From positions 1 through 64,000 of the forward strand of contig JADJPA010000001.1 in NCBI GenBank assembly GCA_016713505.1: a DNA stretch of 64,000 nt, written 5' to 3'. The position numbers and the translations under genes are program-made. Source of the DNA: Candidatus Competibacteraceae bacterium. Its GTDB lineage: Bacteria; Pseudomonadota; Gammaproteobacteria; Competibacterales; Competibacteraceae. The notes under the pieces are model-generated. The model did not search any database, was not told the DNA's origin, and worked only from the letters and a program-made list of their open reading frames with translations. This document shows, in pieces, positions 57,022 to 64,000 of this stretch (position 1 is the stretch's first letter; the number at the start of each line of letters is the position of its first letter).

Positions 57022-57136
57022 ATCGGGAGAACCTCGTTCAGAGTGTGACCCATTGTTTTTAAGGTTGCCGGCGCGGGCTGTCAAGGCATGGCTTGGAGCA
57101 ACGCCGAAGTCCGGCGCCGGATCGGCCGGAACACGC

Positions 57137-57943
57137 TCAATAGCGCCGCAAGATCAGCTCCAGCACCAGCTTGCTGCCGAAAAAGGCCAACACCAGAAAG
57201 CCGAAGCCGCTCAAGGTCCACCGGATGGCGGTCTGGCCGCGCCAGCCGAAGCGCCAGCGGCCCCACAGCAGCACCCCGAACACGCACCAAGCGATCAGGG
57301 AAAGCAGGGTCTTGTGCGCCACGTGCTGGGCGAACAGATCTTCGAGAAAGAAAAAACCGCTGATCAAAGTGACGCTCAACAAGATAAAGCCGACGGTGAT
57401 GAGCTGGAACAACAGACTTTCCATCGCGGTCAGCGGCGGAATCCCGCGCAGGAAGCCGCCGGGCTGGCGGTGGCGCAGACGGTGATCCTGGACGGCGAGC
57501 AAAATCGATTGCACCGCCGCCAGCGACAGCAGCGAATACGCCAAAATCGCGATGAAAATGTGCAGCTCCAGCGGCCACCGACCCGGATCGGCGACGATGC
57601 GCTGGCCGGGGAACCACAGGCCGAGCACCAGCGTCAGCGCGCCGACCGGCAAGGCGATGATGCCCAGATTTTCCACGGGGCGAACCGCGGCGACCGCCAG
57701 CAACAGCAGATCGATCAGCCAGCCGGTGAACGACAGCGCGTTGAAGAAGCCCAGATTCAGGCCGGCGGGTTCGAAGACGGTTTGCGATAGAATACTGGCG
57801 TGCAACAACACCGCGCCCCAGCCGAGCGCCAGAGGGCCGCTCGCGGACGCCGCGGCGGCTCCCGCGTTCGCCAGCCGCACGGCCAGCCAAGCGCCGGCCA
57901 AGAGATAAAGCAGGACGGCCAAGCCGCCGATGATCGCGTTCAT
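57137..57943 (-). CDS. CcsA/YpjD-like cytochrome c assembly family membrane protein
   Basis: A 268-residue integral membrane protein with eight or nine helices. It belongs to the CcsA/CcmC (haem-handling) family, in the YpjD branch commonly found next to ffh in gammaproteobacteria; its exact role is unknown. Visible features: long helices (LLHASILSQTVFEP, LIDLLLLAVAAVRPVENLGI), then the haem-type WPLELHIFIAILAYSLLSLA with a histidine in a helix, SGFFFLEDLFAQHVAHKTLL and a closing helix ending LILRRY. A WxWxxGG-type motif is not seen, so it is not a classical CcmF. Divergent from ffh; the upstream 145 bases hold both promoters. Confidence 0.85.
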   Translation of the reverse strand: MNAIIGGLAVLLYLLAGAWLAVRLANAGAAAASASGPLALGWGAVLLHASILSQTVFEPAGLNLGFFNALSFTGWLIDLLLLAVAAVRPVENLGIIALPVGALTLVLGLWFPGQRIVADPGRWPLELHIFIAILAYSLLSLAAVQSILLAVQDHRLRHRQPGGFLRGIPPLTAMESLLFQLITVGFILLSVTLISGFFFLEDLFAQHVAHKTLLSLIAWCVFGVLLWGRWRFGWRGQTAIRWTLSGFGFLVLAFFGSKLVLELILRRY

Positions 57944-58047
57944 ACTGTGGGCCGCGATGGATAAGTCACGGCGTCATGATGGCATGAAATGAGCGGGCCT
58001 TGAAGGGCGCCGGCATCCACGGTATGCGCCGGCCCGGCCAATTCCCC

Positions 58048-58053
58048 TATAAT
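58048..58053 (+). promoter_or_regulatory. Candidate -10 box for ffh
   Basis: A perfect TATAAT lies 36 bases before the ffh start codon. The region 17 bases upstream (TGCGCC) is a poor -35. A GC-rich imperfect repeat (GCGCCGGC twice, near 58010 and 58026) lies just upstream. The -10 alone is suggestive, not proof. Confidence 0.45.
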
Positions 58054-58088
58054 CCAATCTTTTCGATAGTACCCAAGGTTGATCCCGC

Positions 58089-59459
58089 ATGTTCGAAAAT
58101 CTCAGCGAACGCTTGTTACGGACCGTCAAGAACCTGCGCGGCCAGGGCCGCCTGACCGAGGATAATATCAAGGACGCCTTGCGCGAGGTCCGCATGGCGC
58201 TGCTGGAGGCGGACGTGGCGCTGCCGGTGGTGCGGGAGTTCATCAACCGGGTGCGCGAGCGAGCTGTCGGCGAGGAAGTCTTGCTAAGCCTGACGCCCGG
58301 TCAGGTCCTCATCAAGATCGTGCACGAGGAATTGATCGGCGTGATGGGCGAGGCCAACGCCGAATTGAACTTGCGCGTTCAGCCGCCGGCGGTGGTGCTG
58401 ATGGCCGGACTGCAAGGTTCGGGCAAGACCACCAGCGTCGCCAAGCTGGCCCGTTGGCTGAAGGAGCGCCAGCGCAAGAAGGTGCTGGTGGTCAGTTGCG
58501 ACGTGTATCGGCCCGCCGCCATCGAGCAGTTGCGCAAATTGGCCGGGGAGGTCGGCGCGGAATTCTTTCCCAGCCAAGCCGACCAAGCGCCGGAGGCCAT
58601 CGCCCGCAAGGCGCTGGAGCACGCCCGGCTTCATGCCGTGGAGGTGCTGATCGTCGATACCGCCGGCCGGCTGCATATCGATGAGGACATGATGGCGGAA
58701 ATCCAGCGCTTGCACGCCGTGCTCGATCCGATCGAAACCCTGTTCGTGGTCGACAGCATGACCGGTCAGGACGCCGCCAACACCGCCCAAGCCTTTGACA
58801 ACACGCTGCCGCTGACCGGCGTGGTGCTGACCAAAACCGACGGCGACGCGCGCGGCGGGGCGGCCTTGTCGATCCGCCAGATCACCGGCAAACCGATCAA
58901 ATTCCTCGGCGTCGGCGAAAAGACCGCCGCGCTGGAACCGTTCTATCCCGAACGGGTGGCGTCCCGGATTCTCGGTAAGGGCGACGTGCTGAGCCTGGTC
59001 GAGGAGATGGAGCAAAAAGTCGATAAGGAAAAGGCGCTCAAGCTGGCGCAAAAGGTTCAGAAAGGCAAGGGTTTCGACCTAGAGGATTTCCGCGAGCAGA
59101 TGGAACAGATGCTGAAGATGGGTGGCATCGCCAGCCTGCTGGACAAGATGCCGGGCTTCAACGCCGCCCCGGCGGCGCTCAAGGATCAGGCCGCCGACAA
59201 GGAAGTAAAGCGGTTGGTGGCGATCATCAACTCGATGACCCCGCAGGAGCGCCGTTTCCCGGATATCATCAAAGGTTCGCGCAAGCGCCGGATCGCCGCC
59301 GGCTCCGGCAACCAGATTCAGGATGTCAACCGACTGCTCAAGCAGTTCGATCAGGCGCGGAAGATGATGAAAAAGATGAAGGGCGGCGGCTTGATGAAGA
59401 TGTTGCGCGGCTTGCAGGGCAAGCTGCCGATGGGCGGTTTGCCGCCGCTGAAGCCTTAA
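58089..59459 (+). CDS. ffh: Signal recognition particle protein Ffh
   Basis: 456 residues. N-terminal helical bundle MFENLSERLLRTVKNLRGQG, then the GTPase: G1 GLQGSGKTT at residues 108-115, VVSCDVYRPAAIEQLRKLAG, VDTAGRLHIDEDMMAEI, LTKTDGDARGGAALSI, FLGVGEKTAALEPF. The C-terminal methionine-rich M domain includes QMEQMLKMGGIASLLDKMPG and the RNA-binding GSRKRRIAAGSGN. It binds 4.5S RNA and signal peptides and targets ribosomes to the membrane through FtsY. It lies just before the rpsP operon as in many gammaproteobacteria, with 128 bases between. Confidence 0.97.
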   Translation: MFENLSERLLRTVKNLRGQGRLTEDNIKDALREVRMALLEADVALPVVREFINRVRERAVGEEVLLSLTPGQVLIKIVHEELIGVMGEANAELNLRVQPPAVVLMAGLQGSGKTTSVAKLARWLKERQRKKVLVVSCDVYRPAAIEQLRKLAGEVGAEFFPSQADQAPEAIARKALEHARLHAVEVLIVDTAGRLHIDEDMMAEIQRLHAVLDPIETLFVVDSMTGQDAANTAQAFDNTLPLTGVVLTKTDGDARGGAALSIRQITGKPIKFLGVGEKTAALEPFYPERVASRILGKGDVLSLVEEMEQKVDKEKALKLAQKVQKGKGFDLEDFREQMEQMLKMGGIASLLDKMPGFNAAPAALKDQAADKEVKRLVAIINSMTPQERRFPDIIKGSRKRRIAAGSGNQIQDVNRLLKQFDQARKMMKKMKGGGLMKMLRGLQGKLPMGGLPPLKP

Positions 59460-59530
59460 AGGCCGTTGCCGACTTTTAGCAATCGGTTTCAAAGCAACGG
59501 AATTTCAGTTACTATCCCCCGCTTCATCCG

Positions 59531-59553
59531 GCTGCCTGATCGGGCAGCTTTTT
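59531..59553 (+). terminator. Terminator-like hairpin between ffh and rpsP
   Basis: GCTGCC at 59531-59536, loop TGATCG, GGCAGC at 59543-59548, followed by TTTTT at 59549-59553: a standard intrinsic terminator 71 bases past ffh and 34 bases before rpsP. It may end the ffh transcript, or act as an attenuator in the rpsP leader. A weak upstream pair TTTCAA/TACTAT (59486-59491 and 59509-59514, spacing 17) could be the rpsP promoter. Confidence 0.7.
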
Positions 59554-59587
59554 CGTATCGGAATTCGCAAGAGGTATCAGCCAGCGC

Positions 59588-59842
59588 ATGGTTACCATCC
59601 GCCTGTCTCGCGGCGGCGCCAAGAAGCGCCCCTTCTACACCGTGGTCGTGACCGACAGCCGCAACCGGCGCGACGGTCGCTATATCGAACGCCTGGGATT
59701 TTTTAACCCTATCGCCAGCGGTCAGGATGTCCGGCTGAGCCTGAATCAGGAGCGGGTGCAGTACTGGTTGGGCAACGGCGCGAAGCCGTCCGAGCGAGTG
59801 GTCAGCCTGATCGCGGAAGCCCGCAAGCAGGTGGCGCAATAA
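59588..59842 (+). CDS. rpsP: 30S ribosomal protein S16
   Basis: An 84-residue protein; MVTIRLSRGGAKKRPFYTVV and the family stretch DGRYIERLGFFNPIASGQD are unmistakable. It binds 16S rRNA in the 30S body and helps its assembly. First gene of the rpsP-rimM-trmD-rplS operon. The leader carries a terminator-like hairpin just upstream. Confidence 0.97.
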   Translation: MVTIRLSRGGAKKRPFYTVVVTDSRNRRDGRYIERLGFFNPIASGQDVRLSLNQERVQYWLGNGAKPSERVVSLIAEARKQVAQ

Positions 59843-59872
59843 CGGATTGGCCCTGAATCCGGCCGCGCCGCG

Positions 59873-60373
59873 ATGTCGGATTGGGTGATTCTGGGCCGGG
59901 TGTCCGGCCTGTTTGGTATCCAGGGATGGGTGCGGGTGTTTTCGCATACCGATCCGCGTGACGGCATCGTCCGCTACAACCCGGTGTTTTTGCGGCAGCA
60001 CGATGAATGGCGGCCGTTCGAAATCGAAGCGGGCCGCGCCCACGGCGCGGGGGTGGTGCTGAAATTCGTCGGTTGCGACGACCGGGATCGAGCGACGACT
60101 TTGATTCAATGCGAGATCGCCGTGCGACACTCGCAGTTGCCGCCACCGGGGCCGGGCGAGTGTTACTGGGCGGATTTGGAAGGATTGCGGGTGCTGACGC
60201 TAGACGGCGTGGAGCTGGGAACGGTGGCTTCCCTGTTCGCCACCGGCGCCAACGATGTGCTGGTGGTGCGAGGCGACCGGGAACGGTTGGTACCCTTCAT
60301 CCGGGATACGGTGATCGCCGAGATCGATCTCGACCGACGCTTGCTGCGGGTGGATTGGGACCCGGATTTTTGA
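59873..60373 (+). CDS. rimM: 16S rRNA processing protein RimM
   Basis: A 166-residue assembly factor for the 30S subunit, working with S19 on the 3' head domain. The two beta-barrel domains show VILGRVSGLFGIQGWVRVFS at the N-terminus, GECYWADLEGLRVLT and VASLFATGANDVLVVRGDRE then LVPFIRDTVIAEIDLDRRLL. The PRC-type C-terminal domain is complete. Start ATG 59873 lies 30 bases after rpsP. Confidence 0.95.
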   Translation: MSDWVILGRVSGLFGIQGWVRVFSHTDPRDGIVRYNPVFLRQHDEWRPFEIEAGRAHGAGVVLKFVGCDDRDRATTLIQCEIAVRHSQLPPPGPGECYWADLEGLRVLTLDGVELGTVASLFATGANDVLVVRGDRERLVPFIRDTVIAEIDLDRRLLRVDWDPDF

Positions 60374-60432
60374 GTGTGTTTTCAACCTGATTCTGTTCCG
60401 CGAGGAGCCAGGATGCAGCGAGGGACGCCGTC

Positions 60433-61254
60433 GTGCGCGTGGATGTAGTGACGCTGTTTCCCGAGATGGTTGAAACGCTGCTCCGCTTTGGCGTCACCGG
60501 CCGGGCCGTCGAGCGTGGCTTGTTGACGGTGGCGACCTGGAACCCGCGCGATGATGCGCGCGACCGCCATCGCACGGTGGACGACCGGCCTTATGGCGGC
60601 GGGCCGGGGATGGTGATGAAGGTTCAACCGCTGCGCGATACCCTGCGGCGGGCGCGCCAAGCGACGGAACCGCGCGGCAGGACGGTTTATTTGAGCCCGC
60701 AAGGCCGTCCGCTCAATCAGGACAGCGTGCGGGAACTGGCTGAAGAAGGGCGGCTGATCCTGTTGGCCGGGCGTTACGAGGGCATCGACGAGCGCTTGAT
60801 CGAGGCCGAGGTAGACGAAGAATGGTCCATCGGCGATTACGTGCTGAGCGGCGGCGAGCTGGCGGCCTTGGTGGTGATCGACGCCGTGGCCCGCTTGCTG
60901 CCGGGCGCGTTGAACGACAATGAGTCCGCCGAACAGGATTCGTTCATGGATGGCTTGCTGGATTGTCCGCACTATACCCGCCCCGAACTCATCGACGGGC
61001 GGCGGGTGCCAGCCGTGCTGTTGAGCGGCGATCACGCCGCCATCGCGCGCTGGCGGCGGCGCGAGTCCTTGGGGCGGACCTGGCTGCGCCGGCCGGAACT
61101 GTTGACCTTGCGCTCGCTGGCCGACGGCGATCAAGCCTTGTTGGATGAGTTTATTCAGGACTATCGAGAAAAAGCGGAGAATGCCGGTTTGGCCGGGGAT
61201 CTCACGGAGCAACGTGGAGTGTCGTGTCATGAGCAAATTGGTCGAAGCGTTTGA
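60433..61254 (+). CDS. trmD: tRNA (guanine-37-N1) methyltransferase TrmD
   Basis: 273 residues. SPOUT-fold methylase for m1G37 in tRNA. GTG start at 60433 (reads VRVDVVTLFPEMVETLL). Motifs DRPYGGGPGMVMKVQPL, VYLSPQGRPLNQD, LLAGRYEGIDERLIEAEVDE, EWSIGDYVLSGGELAALVVI and the acidic DSFMDGLLDCPHYTRPELID are complete. The last 25 residues overlap the start of rplS (61229), so translation is coupled; TrmD is usually about 250 residues, which fits a slightly long C-terminus. Confidence 0.96.
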   Translation: MRVDVVTLFPEMVETLLRFGVTGRAVERGLLTVATWNPRDDARDRHRTVDDRPYGGGPGMVMKVQPLRDTLRRARQATEPRGRTVYLSPQGRPLNQDSVRELAEEGRLILLAGRYEGIDERLIEAEVDEEWSIGDYVLSGGELAALVVIDAVARLLPGALNDNESAEQDSFMDGLLDCPHYTRPELIDGRRVPAVLLSGDHAAIARWRRRESLGRTWLRRPELLTLRSLADGDQALLDEFIQDYREKAENAGLAGDLTEQRGVSCHEQIGRSV

Positions 61255-61576
61255 AAAAGAACAGATGAACCGTGAAATCCCGGACTTCGGTCCCGGTGAT
61301 ACCGTGGTGGTGCGGGTTAAGGTGAAGGAGGGCAACCGCGAGCGCTTGCAGGCGTTCGAGGGGATCGTCATCGCCAAGCGCAACCGCGGTCTGAATTCCG
61401 CCTTTACCGTGCGCAAGATTTCCCACGGCGAAGGCGTGGAGCGGGTGTTCCAGTCCTATAGTCCCGCCATCGCCGACATCACGGTCAAGCGGCGGGGCGA
61501 CGTGCGCCGCGCCAAGCTGTATTACCTGCGCGGTTTGGAAGGCAAGGCGGCCCGCATCAAGGAAAAACTCTCCTGA
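61229..61576 (+). CDS. rplS: 50S ribosomal protein L19
   Basis: A 115-residue protein from MSKLVEAFEKEQMNREIPDF to the end RIKEKLS; VQSYSPAIADITV-like FQSYSPAIADITVKRRGDVR and FEGIVIAKRNRGLNSAF are diagnostic. It sits at the 30S-50S interface. The start ATG 61229 lies inside the 3' end of trmD. Followed by a terminator at 61603, so it ends the operon. Confidence 0.97.
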   Translation: MSKLVEAFEKEQMNREIPDFGPGDTVVVRVKVKEGNRERLQAFEGIVIAKRNRGLNSAFTVRKISHGEGVERVFQSYSPAIADITVKRRGDVRRAKLYYLRGLEGKAARIKEKLS

Positions 61577-61602
61577 TCCCGCGTCGGGAGTCGCACTGAA
61601 CG

Positions 61603-61634
61603 GGGCGATCCATTGAGATCGCCCTTTGTGTTTT
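61603..61634 (+). terminator. Intrinsic terminator of the rpsP-rplS operon
   Basis: GGGCGATC at 61603-61610, loop CATTGA, GATCGCCC at 61617-61624, followed by TTTGTGTTTT. An 8-base stem with a T-rich tail 27 bases past the rplS stop. Confidence 0.85.
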
Positions 61635-61649
61635 GGCGGGAGAAAAACG

Positions 61650-62465
61650 ATGCGCGATCAATGGGCGAACTGGCTTGCTCCGGTCCGGGCGCTAGCGGCG
61701 GAGGCCAGTGAGCGGATTCTGAAAATCTACGCCACGGCGTTTGAAGTCACCACCAAGGACGATCACAGTCCGCTGACCGACGCTGACTTGGCCGCGCACC
61801 GCGCGATCCTGGCCGGTTTGGAGCGGTTGACGCCGGACGTTCCCGTTTTGTCCGAGGAGTCGGCGGCTGTGTCTTTCGCCGAGCGTTCGACTTGGCGGCG
61901 CTATTGGCTGGTGGACCCGTTGGACGGCACCAAGGAATTCGTCCAGCGCAACGGGCAATTCACCGTCAATATCGCATTGATTGAAGATCATGAACCGGTC
62001 TTCGGCGTGGTGCGGGTGCCGGTGACCGGCGTCTGTTATTTCGCCGCGCGCGGTTGTGGCGCGTTTCGCCAGGAGCCGGATCAGCCGCCGCAACCGATTT
62101 CGGTAACACCGTTACAGGCTGACAGGCCGGTCAGGGTCGTGGGTAGCAAGTCGCACGGCGGACCGAAGCTACAAAAATTCGCCGTCAAGCTGGGGGCGCA
62201 TGAACTGGTCACCATCGGTAGTTCGCTCAAGTTCTGCCAGGTAGCGGAAGGATCGGCGGACGTGTACCCGCGCTTCGGCCCGACCTCGGAGTGGGATACC
62301 GCCGCCGCTCAAGCCATCGTCGAAGTCGCGGGTGGACAGGTGGTGTCGATGGAAACCGGTCAGCCGTTGCGCTACAACACGAAAGAGGCGTTGTTGAATC
62401 CGTATTTCATCGTTTATGGAGACGCCAGCGGCGATTGGTTGAGCTACGTTCCACGCGAGGGTTGA
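61650..62465 (+). CDS. cysQ: 3'(2'),5'-bisphosphate nucleotidase CysQ
   Basis: 271 residues from ATG 61650, chosen for the strong site GGCGGGAG about eight bases upstream (an upstream TTG at 61626 is less likely). It removes the 3'-phosphate of PAP, the by-product of PAPS-dependent sulfotransferases and sulfate reduction. Inositol-monophosphatase fold: acidic pair VLSEESAA (69-70), metal site WLVDPLDGTKEFVQ (89-97 core) and SEWDTAAAQAIVE. Its presence fits with sulfotransferases elsewhere in the window, but cysQ is common in bacteria. It begins after the rplS terminator. Confidence 0.93.
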   Translation: MRDQWANWLAPVRALAAEASERILKIYATAFEVTTKDDHSPLTDADLAAHRAILAGLERLTPDVPVLSEESAAVSFAERSTWRRYWLVDPLDGTKEFVQRNGQFTVNIALIEDHEPVFGVVRVPVTGVCYFAARGCGAFRQEPDQPPQPISVTPLQADRPVRVVGSKSHGGPKLQKFAVKLGAHELVTIGSSLKFCQVAEGSADVYPRFGPTSEWDTAAAQAIVEVAGGQVVSMETGQPLRYNTKEALLNPYFIVYGDASGDWLSYVPREG

Positions 62466-62467
62466 AC

Positions 62468-62950
62468 ATGAACGGGAGCGCTGGTTATCAGGCGATCATT
62501 GCGACCCCGCTGGGTTGCATCGGTGTTCGCATGAGCGATAAGGCGGTGAGCGCGCTGGATTATCTGCCGGCCGGCACCGCCGAACAGCCGCCGGCGGATG
62601 CGGCGACCGAAGCCGTGGTAGCACAGTTGATCGCCTATTTTCATGATTCGCTGGCCTCGTTCAATGTACCGCTGGCCCCGGCTGGGACAGCGTTTCAACA
62701 GCGAGTGTGGAGGGGGTTGAAGACGATTCCCGCAGGCACCGTACTGAGCTATGGCGAACTGGCGCGGCAACTGGATACTGCCCCTCGCGCCATCGGTGGG
62801 GCGTGTCGGAGCAATCCGATACCGATTCTGATTCCCTGCCATCGGGTGGTGAGCCGACAGGGGTTGGGCGGCTATGCGGGCGAGGTCGAGGGTGAGCTGC
62901 CGGGGATCAAACGCTGGCTGTTGCGGCATGAAGGCGTGGCGGTCGAGTAG
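62468..62950 (+). CDS. ogt: Methylated-DNA--protein-cysteine methyltransferase
   Basis: A 160-residue DNA repair protein that removes methyl from O6-methylguanine in a one-off reaction. The active site is C124 in LIPCHRVVSRQGLGGYAGEV; the DNA-recognition helix is FQQRVWRGLKTIPAGTVLSY then GELARQLDTAPRAIGGACRS. The start ATG 62468 lies two bases after the cysQ stop, so the two are probably cotranscribed. Confidence 0.93.
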   Translation: MNGSAGYQAIIATPLGCIGVRMSDKAVSALDYLPAGTAEQPPADAATEAVVAQLIAYFHDSLASFNVPLAPAGTAFQQRVWRGLKTIPAGTVLSYGELARQLDTAPRAIGGACRSNPIPILIPCHRVVSRQGLGGYAGEVEGELPGIKRWLLRHEGVAVE

Positions 62951-63414
62951 GGAATAGCTCCGTTCAATCCGCGCTATCTTTTGACAAGCGCCAAGGCTCA
63001 TCGGTCATTTCCGGCAGCGCCACATCTTCGTAAAGTGCTTCGATAGGGGCGCTAAACTCCAAGCTTGACAGCTCCACCCGATCGCCAGGGCTTGCCCCGC
63101 GGATAGGCGCGAAGCAAGGTAGCTAAATTCAGTGTGATAGTGACATGAGCATCGGTCGCGCCCACCATCGCGAAAATCTCACCGGCCAGATATTCGTGCT
63201 TTATGGGGGCGTGCTCCTCCCATGCTAGATAATCATCGACGTTAAAAGGAATTTTGGGACGAGCTTGGGGCATGGTGGATGTCCTGATAAGCAACGGCGG
63301 CGCAAACAGCTTAACCGAACTCTCTCGGTTGGAAAATTCGCCGCCTTGAAATCCCACGATCCGCCCTTATATCGGCCTCCAAATTCGTGAATTTCATCCA
63401 GGAGTCCATCCCTC
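62951..63414. other. Region between ogt and htpG with only a gene remnant
   Basis: About 460 bases. Apart from the Uma2-family remnant on the minus strand (62963-63273) I see no intact gene. The last 140 bases before htpG carry its ribosome site (AGGAG near 63400) and presumably its promoter; no heat-shock sigma-32 pair is obvious. Confidence 0.5.
62963..63273 (-). pseudogene. Uma2-family (DUF820) endonuclease remnant with internal deletion
   Basis: The N-terminal 60 residues from MPQARPKIPFNVDDYLAWEE to LATLLRAYP carry the Uma2 start (DDYLAWEE...HEYLAGEIFAM), and the C-terminal end in another frame reads DRVELSSLEFSAPIEALYED to a TGA at 62963-62965, also typical. The middle third, with the nuclease core residues, is missing: the two parts meet near 63100. 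An intact Uma2 is about 190 residues, so roughly 80-90 codons have been lost. Uma2 genes are scattered and mobile in several bacterial groups. Confidence 0.75.
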
Positions 63415-64000
63415 ATGACCGTCGAAGCTCACAAGGAAACCCTTGGTTTTCAGGCCGAGGTGCAGCAGTTGCTGCGCTTGGTCGCCCATTCCCTGTATTC
63501 CCACAAGGAAGTGTTCCTCCGCGAACTTATCTCCAATGCCTCGGATGCCTGCGACAAGCTGCGGTTTGAGGCCCTGACCGATGGCGCGCTGTACGAAAAC
63601 GATCCGGAGCTGAAAATCCGGGTCAGCTTCGATAAAGATGCCCGCACCATCACCGTCGCCGACAATGGCATCGGCATGGACCGGCAGGAAGTCATCGACA
63701 ACATCGGCACCATCGCCCGCTCCGGCACCCGCCAATTCATGCAAAAGCTGACCGGCGATCAAGCCAAGGACGCCAACCTGATCGGCCAGTTCGGCGTCGG
63801 TTTCTATTCCAGCTTCATCGTCGCCGACAAGGTGACGCTGCGCACCCGCCGCGCCGGTTTGGGCGCGGAGCACGGTGTGCTGTGGGAGTCCACCGGTGAG
63901 GGCGAGTACACGCTGGAAAATATCGACAAGCCGGCGCGCGGCACCGAAGTCACCCTGCACCTACGCGAGGACGAGACTGAATTGCTCAATGAGTGGCAGC
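63415..64000 (+). CDS. htpG: Chaperone HtpG (Hsp90), partial at window end
   Basis: The first 195 residues of HtpG from ATG 63415 (MTVEAHKETLGFQAEVQQLL), with a good AGGAG site upstream. Bergerat-fold ATP-binding motifs are present: LRELISNASDACDKLRFEAL, TVADNGIGMDRQEVIDNIGT, and GQFGVGFYSSFIVADKVTL, which are the classic Hsp90 N-box and G-boxes. The gene runs off the window (the last visible residues are ETELLNEWQ). Confidence 0.97.
   Translation, partial: MTVEAHKETLGFQAEVQQLLRLVAHSLYSHKEVFLRELISNASDACDKLRFEALTDGALYENDPELKIRVSFDKDARTITVADNGIGMDRQEVIDNIGTIARSGTRQFMQKLTGDQAKDANLIGQFGVGFYSSFIVADKVTLRTRRAGLGAEHGVLWESTGEGEYTLENIDKPARGTEVTLHLREDETELLNEWQ

Noticed and set aside
57081..57890. A 269-codon minus-strand frame
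   Set aside because: It is the out-of-frame shadow of the CcsA-like membrane protein at 57137-57943 and has the arginine/proline-rich look of a GC-rich shadow.
58284..59051. A 255-codon minus-strand frame inside ffh
   Set aside because: It overlaps an unmistakable ffh on the other strand and resembles no protein.
1..64000. CRISPR arrays, insertion sequences, tRNA or rRNA genes
   Set aside because: I saw no repeat-spacer pattern, transposase, terminal inverted repeats of an IS, or tRNA cloverleaf. This was by eye only and a tRNA scan could still find one.

Overview
The window comes from the chromosome of a moderately GC-rich gammaproteobacterium. The housekeeping block ffh | rpsP-rimM-trmD-rplS, an outer-membrane OmpA-domain protein, Prc protease, and an O-antigen locus like the A-band (D-rhamnan) system of Pseudomonas all fit. 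I cannot name the species; a relative of the Competibacter/Contendobacter group is only a guess.

Layout. (1) 1-7.6 kb, plus strand: a tightly overlapping operon for lipid A or undecaprenyl-linked sugar transfer. It holds two ArnT-like GT83/GT39 membrane glycosyltransferases, two PAP2 phosphatases, an LPG-synthase-TM (YbhN-like) protein and an ArnC/GtrB-like polyprenyl-phosphate glycosyltransferase. (2) 7.6-14.2 kb: HIT protein, metallophosphoesterase, OmpA-domain protein (minus), a 750-bp intergenic stretch with inverted repeats, NYN-domain protein, Prc protease and a DUF815 ATPase. (3) 14.2-43.3 kb, minus strand: a very large polysaccharide locus. Read in its own direction it starts with wzm-wzt (Wzt with a C-terminal carbohydrate-binding domain), then a coiled-coil methyltransferase resembling the WbdD chain terminator, a 1259-residue triple GT4 enzyme, two methyltransferases, gmd-rmd (GDP-D-rhamnose synthesis), a GT4, a second wzm-wzt (without that domain), a sulfotransferase/double-GT2 fusion, more GT2/GT4 and membrane glycosyltransferases, two secreted proteins, and a PPIase-sulfotransferase-GT4 set. 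(4) 43.6-47.6 kb, plus: two secreted Asp-box propeller proteins, one carrying four DUF4214 modules. (5) 47.7-52.5 kb, minus: methyltransferase-DUF4214, a tandem GT4 enzyme, a GT4 and a stand-alone DUF4214 protein. (6) 52.8-55.7 kb, plus: WbpL/WecA-like initiating transferase and WbpM-like dehydratase. (7) 55.7-64 kb: CorC/HlyC-type membrane protein, CcsA-like protein, ffh, rpsP-rimM-trmD-rplS, cysQ, ogt, a broken Uma2 gene and the start of htpG.

How it fits together (inference). WbpM-like and WbpL-like enzymes would make and attach the first sugar to undecaprenyl phosphate. Gmd/Rmd supply GDP-D-rhamnose, the GT4 enzymes extend the chain, and the coiled-coil methyltransferase caps it and may set its length. 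Wzm/Wzt exports it. The sulfotransferases and extra GT2 enzymes suggest further decoration. DUF4214 modules recur in at least five of the locus proteins, both cytoplasmic and secreted.

Caveat. Almost every gene in the first 16 kb, and several up to about 30 kb, is split by single-base frameshifts while its motifs stay intact. I read these as mostly sequence or assembly errors and annotate whole genes across the shifts. From about 31 to 62.9 kb the reading frames are clean.
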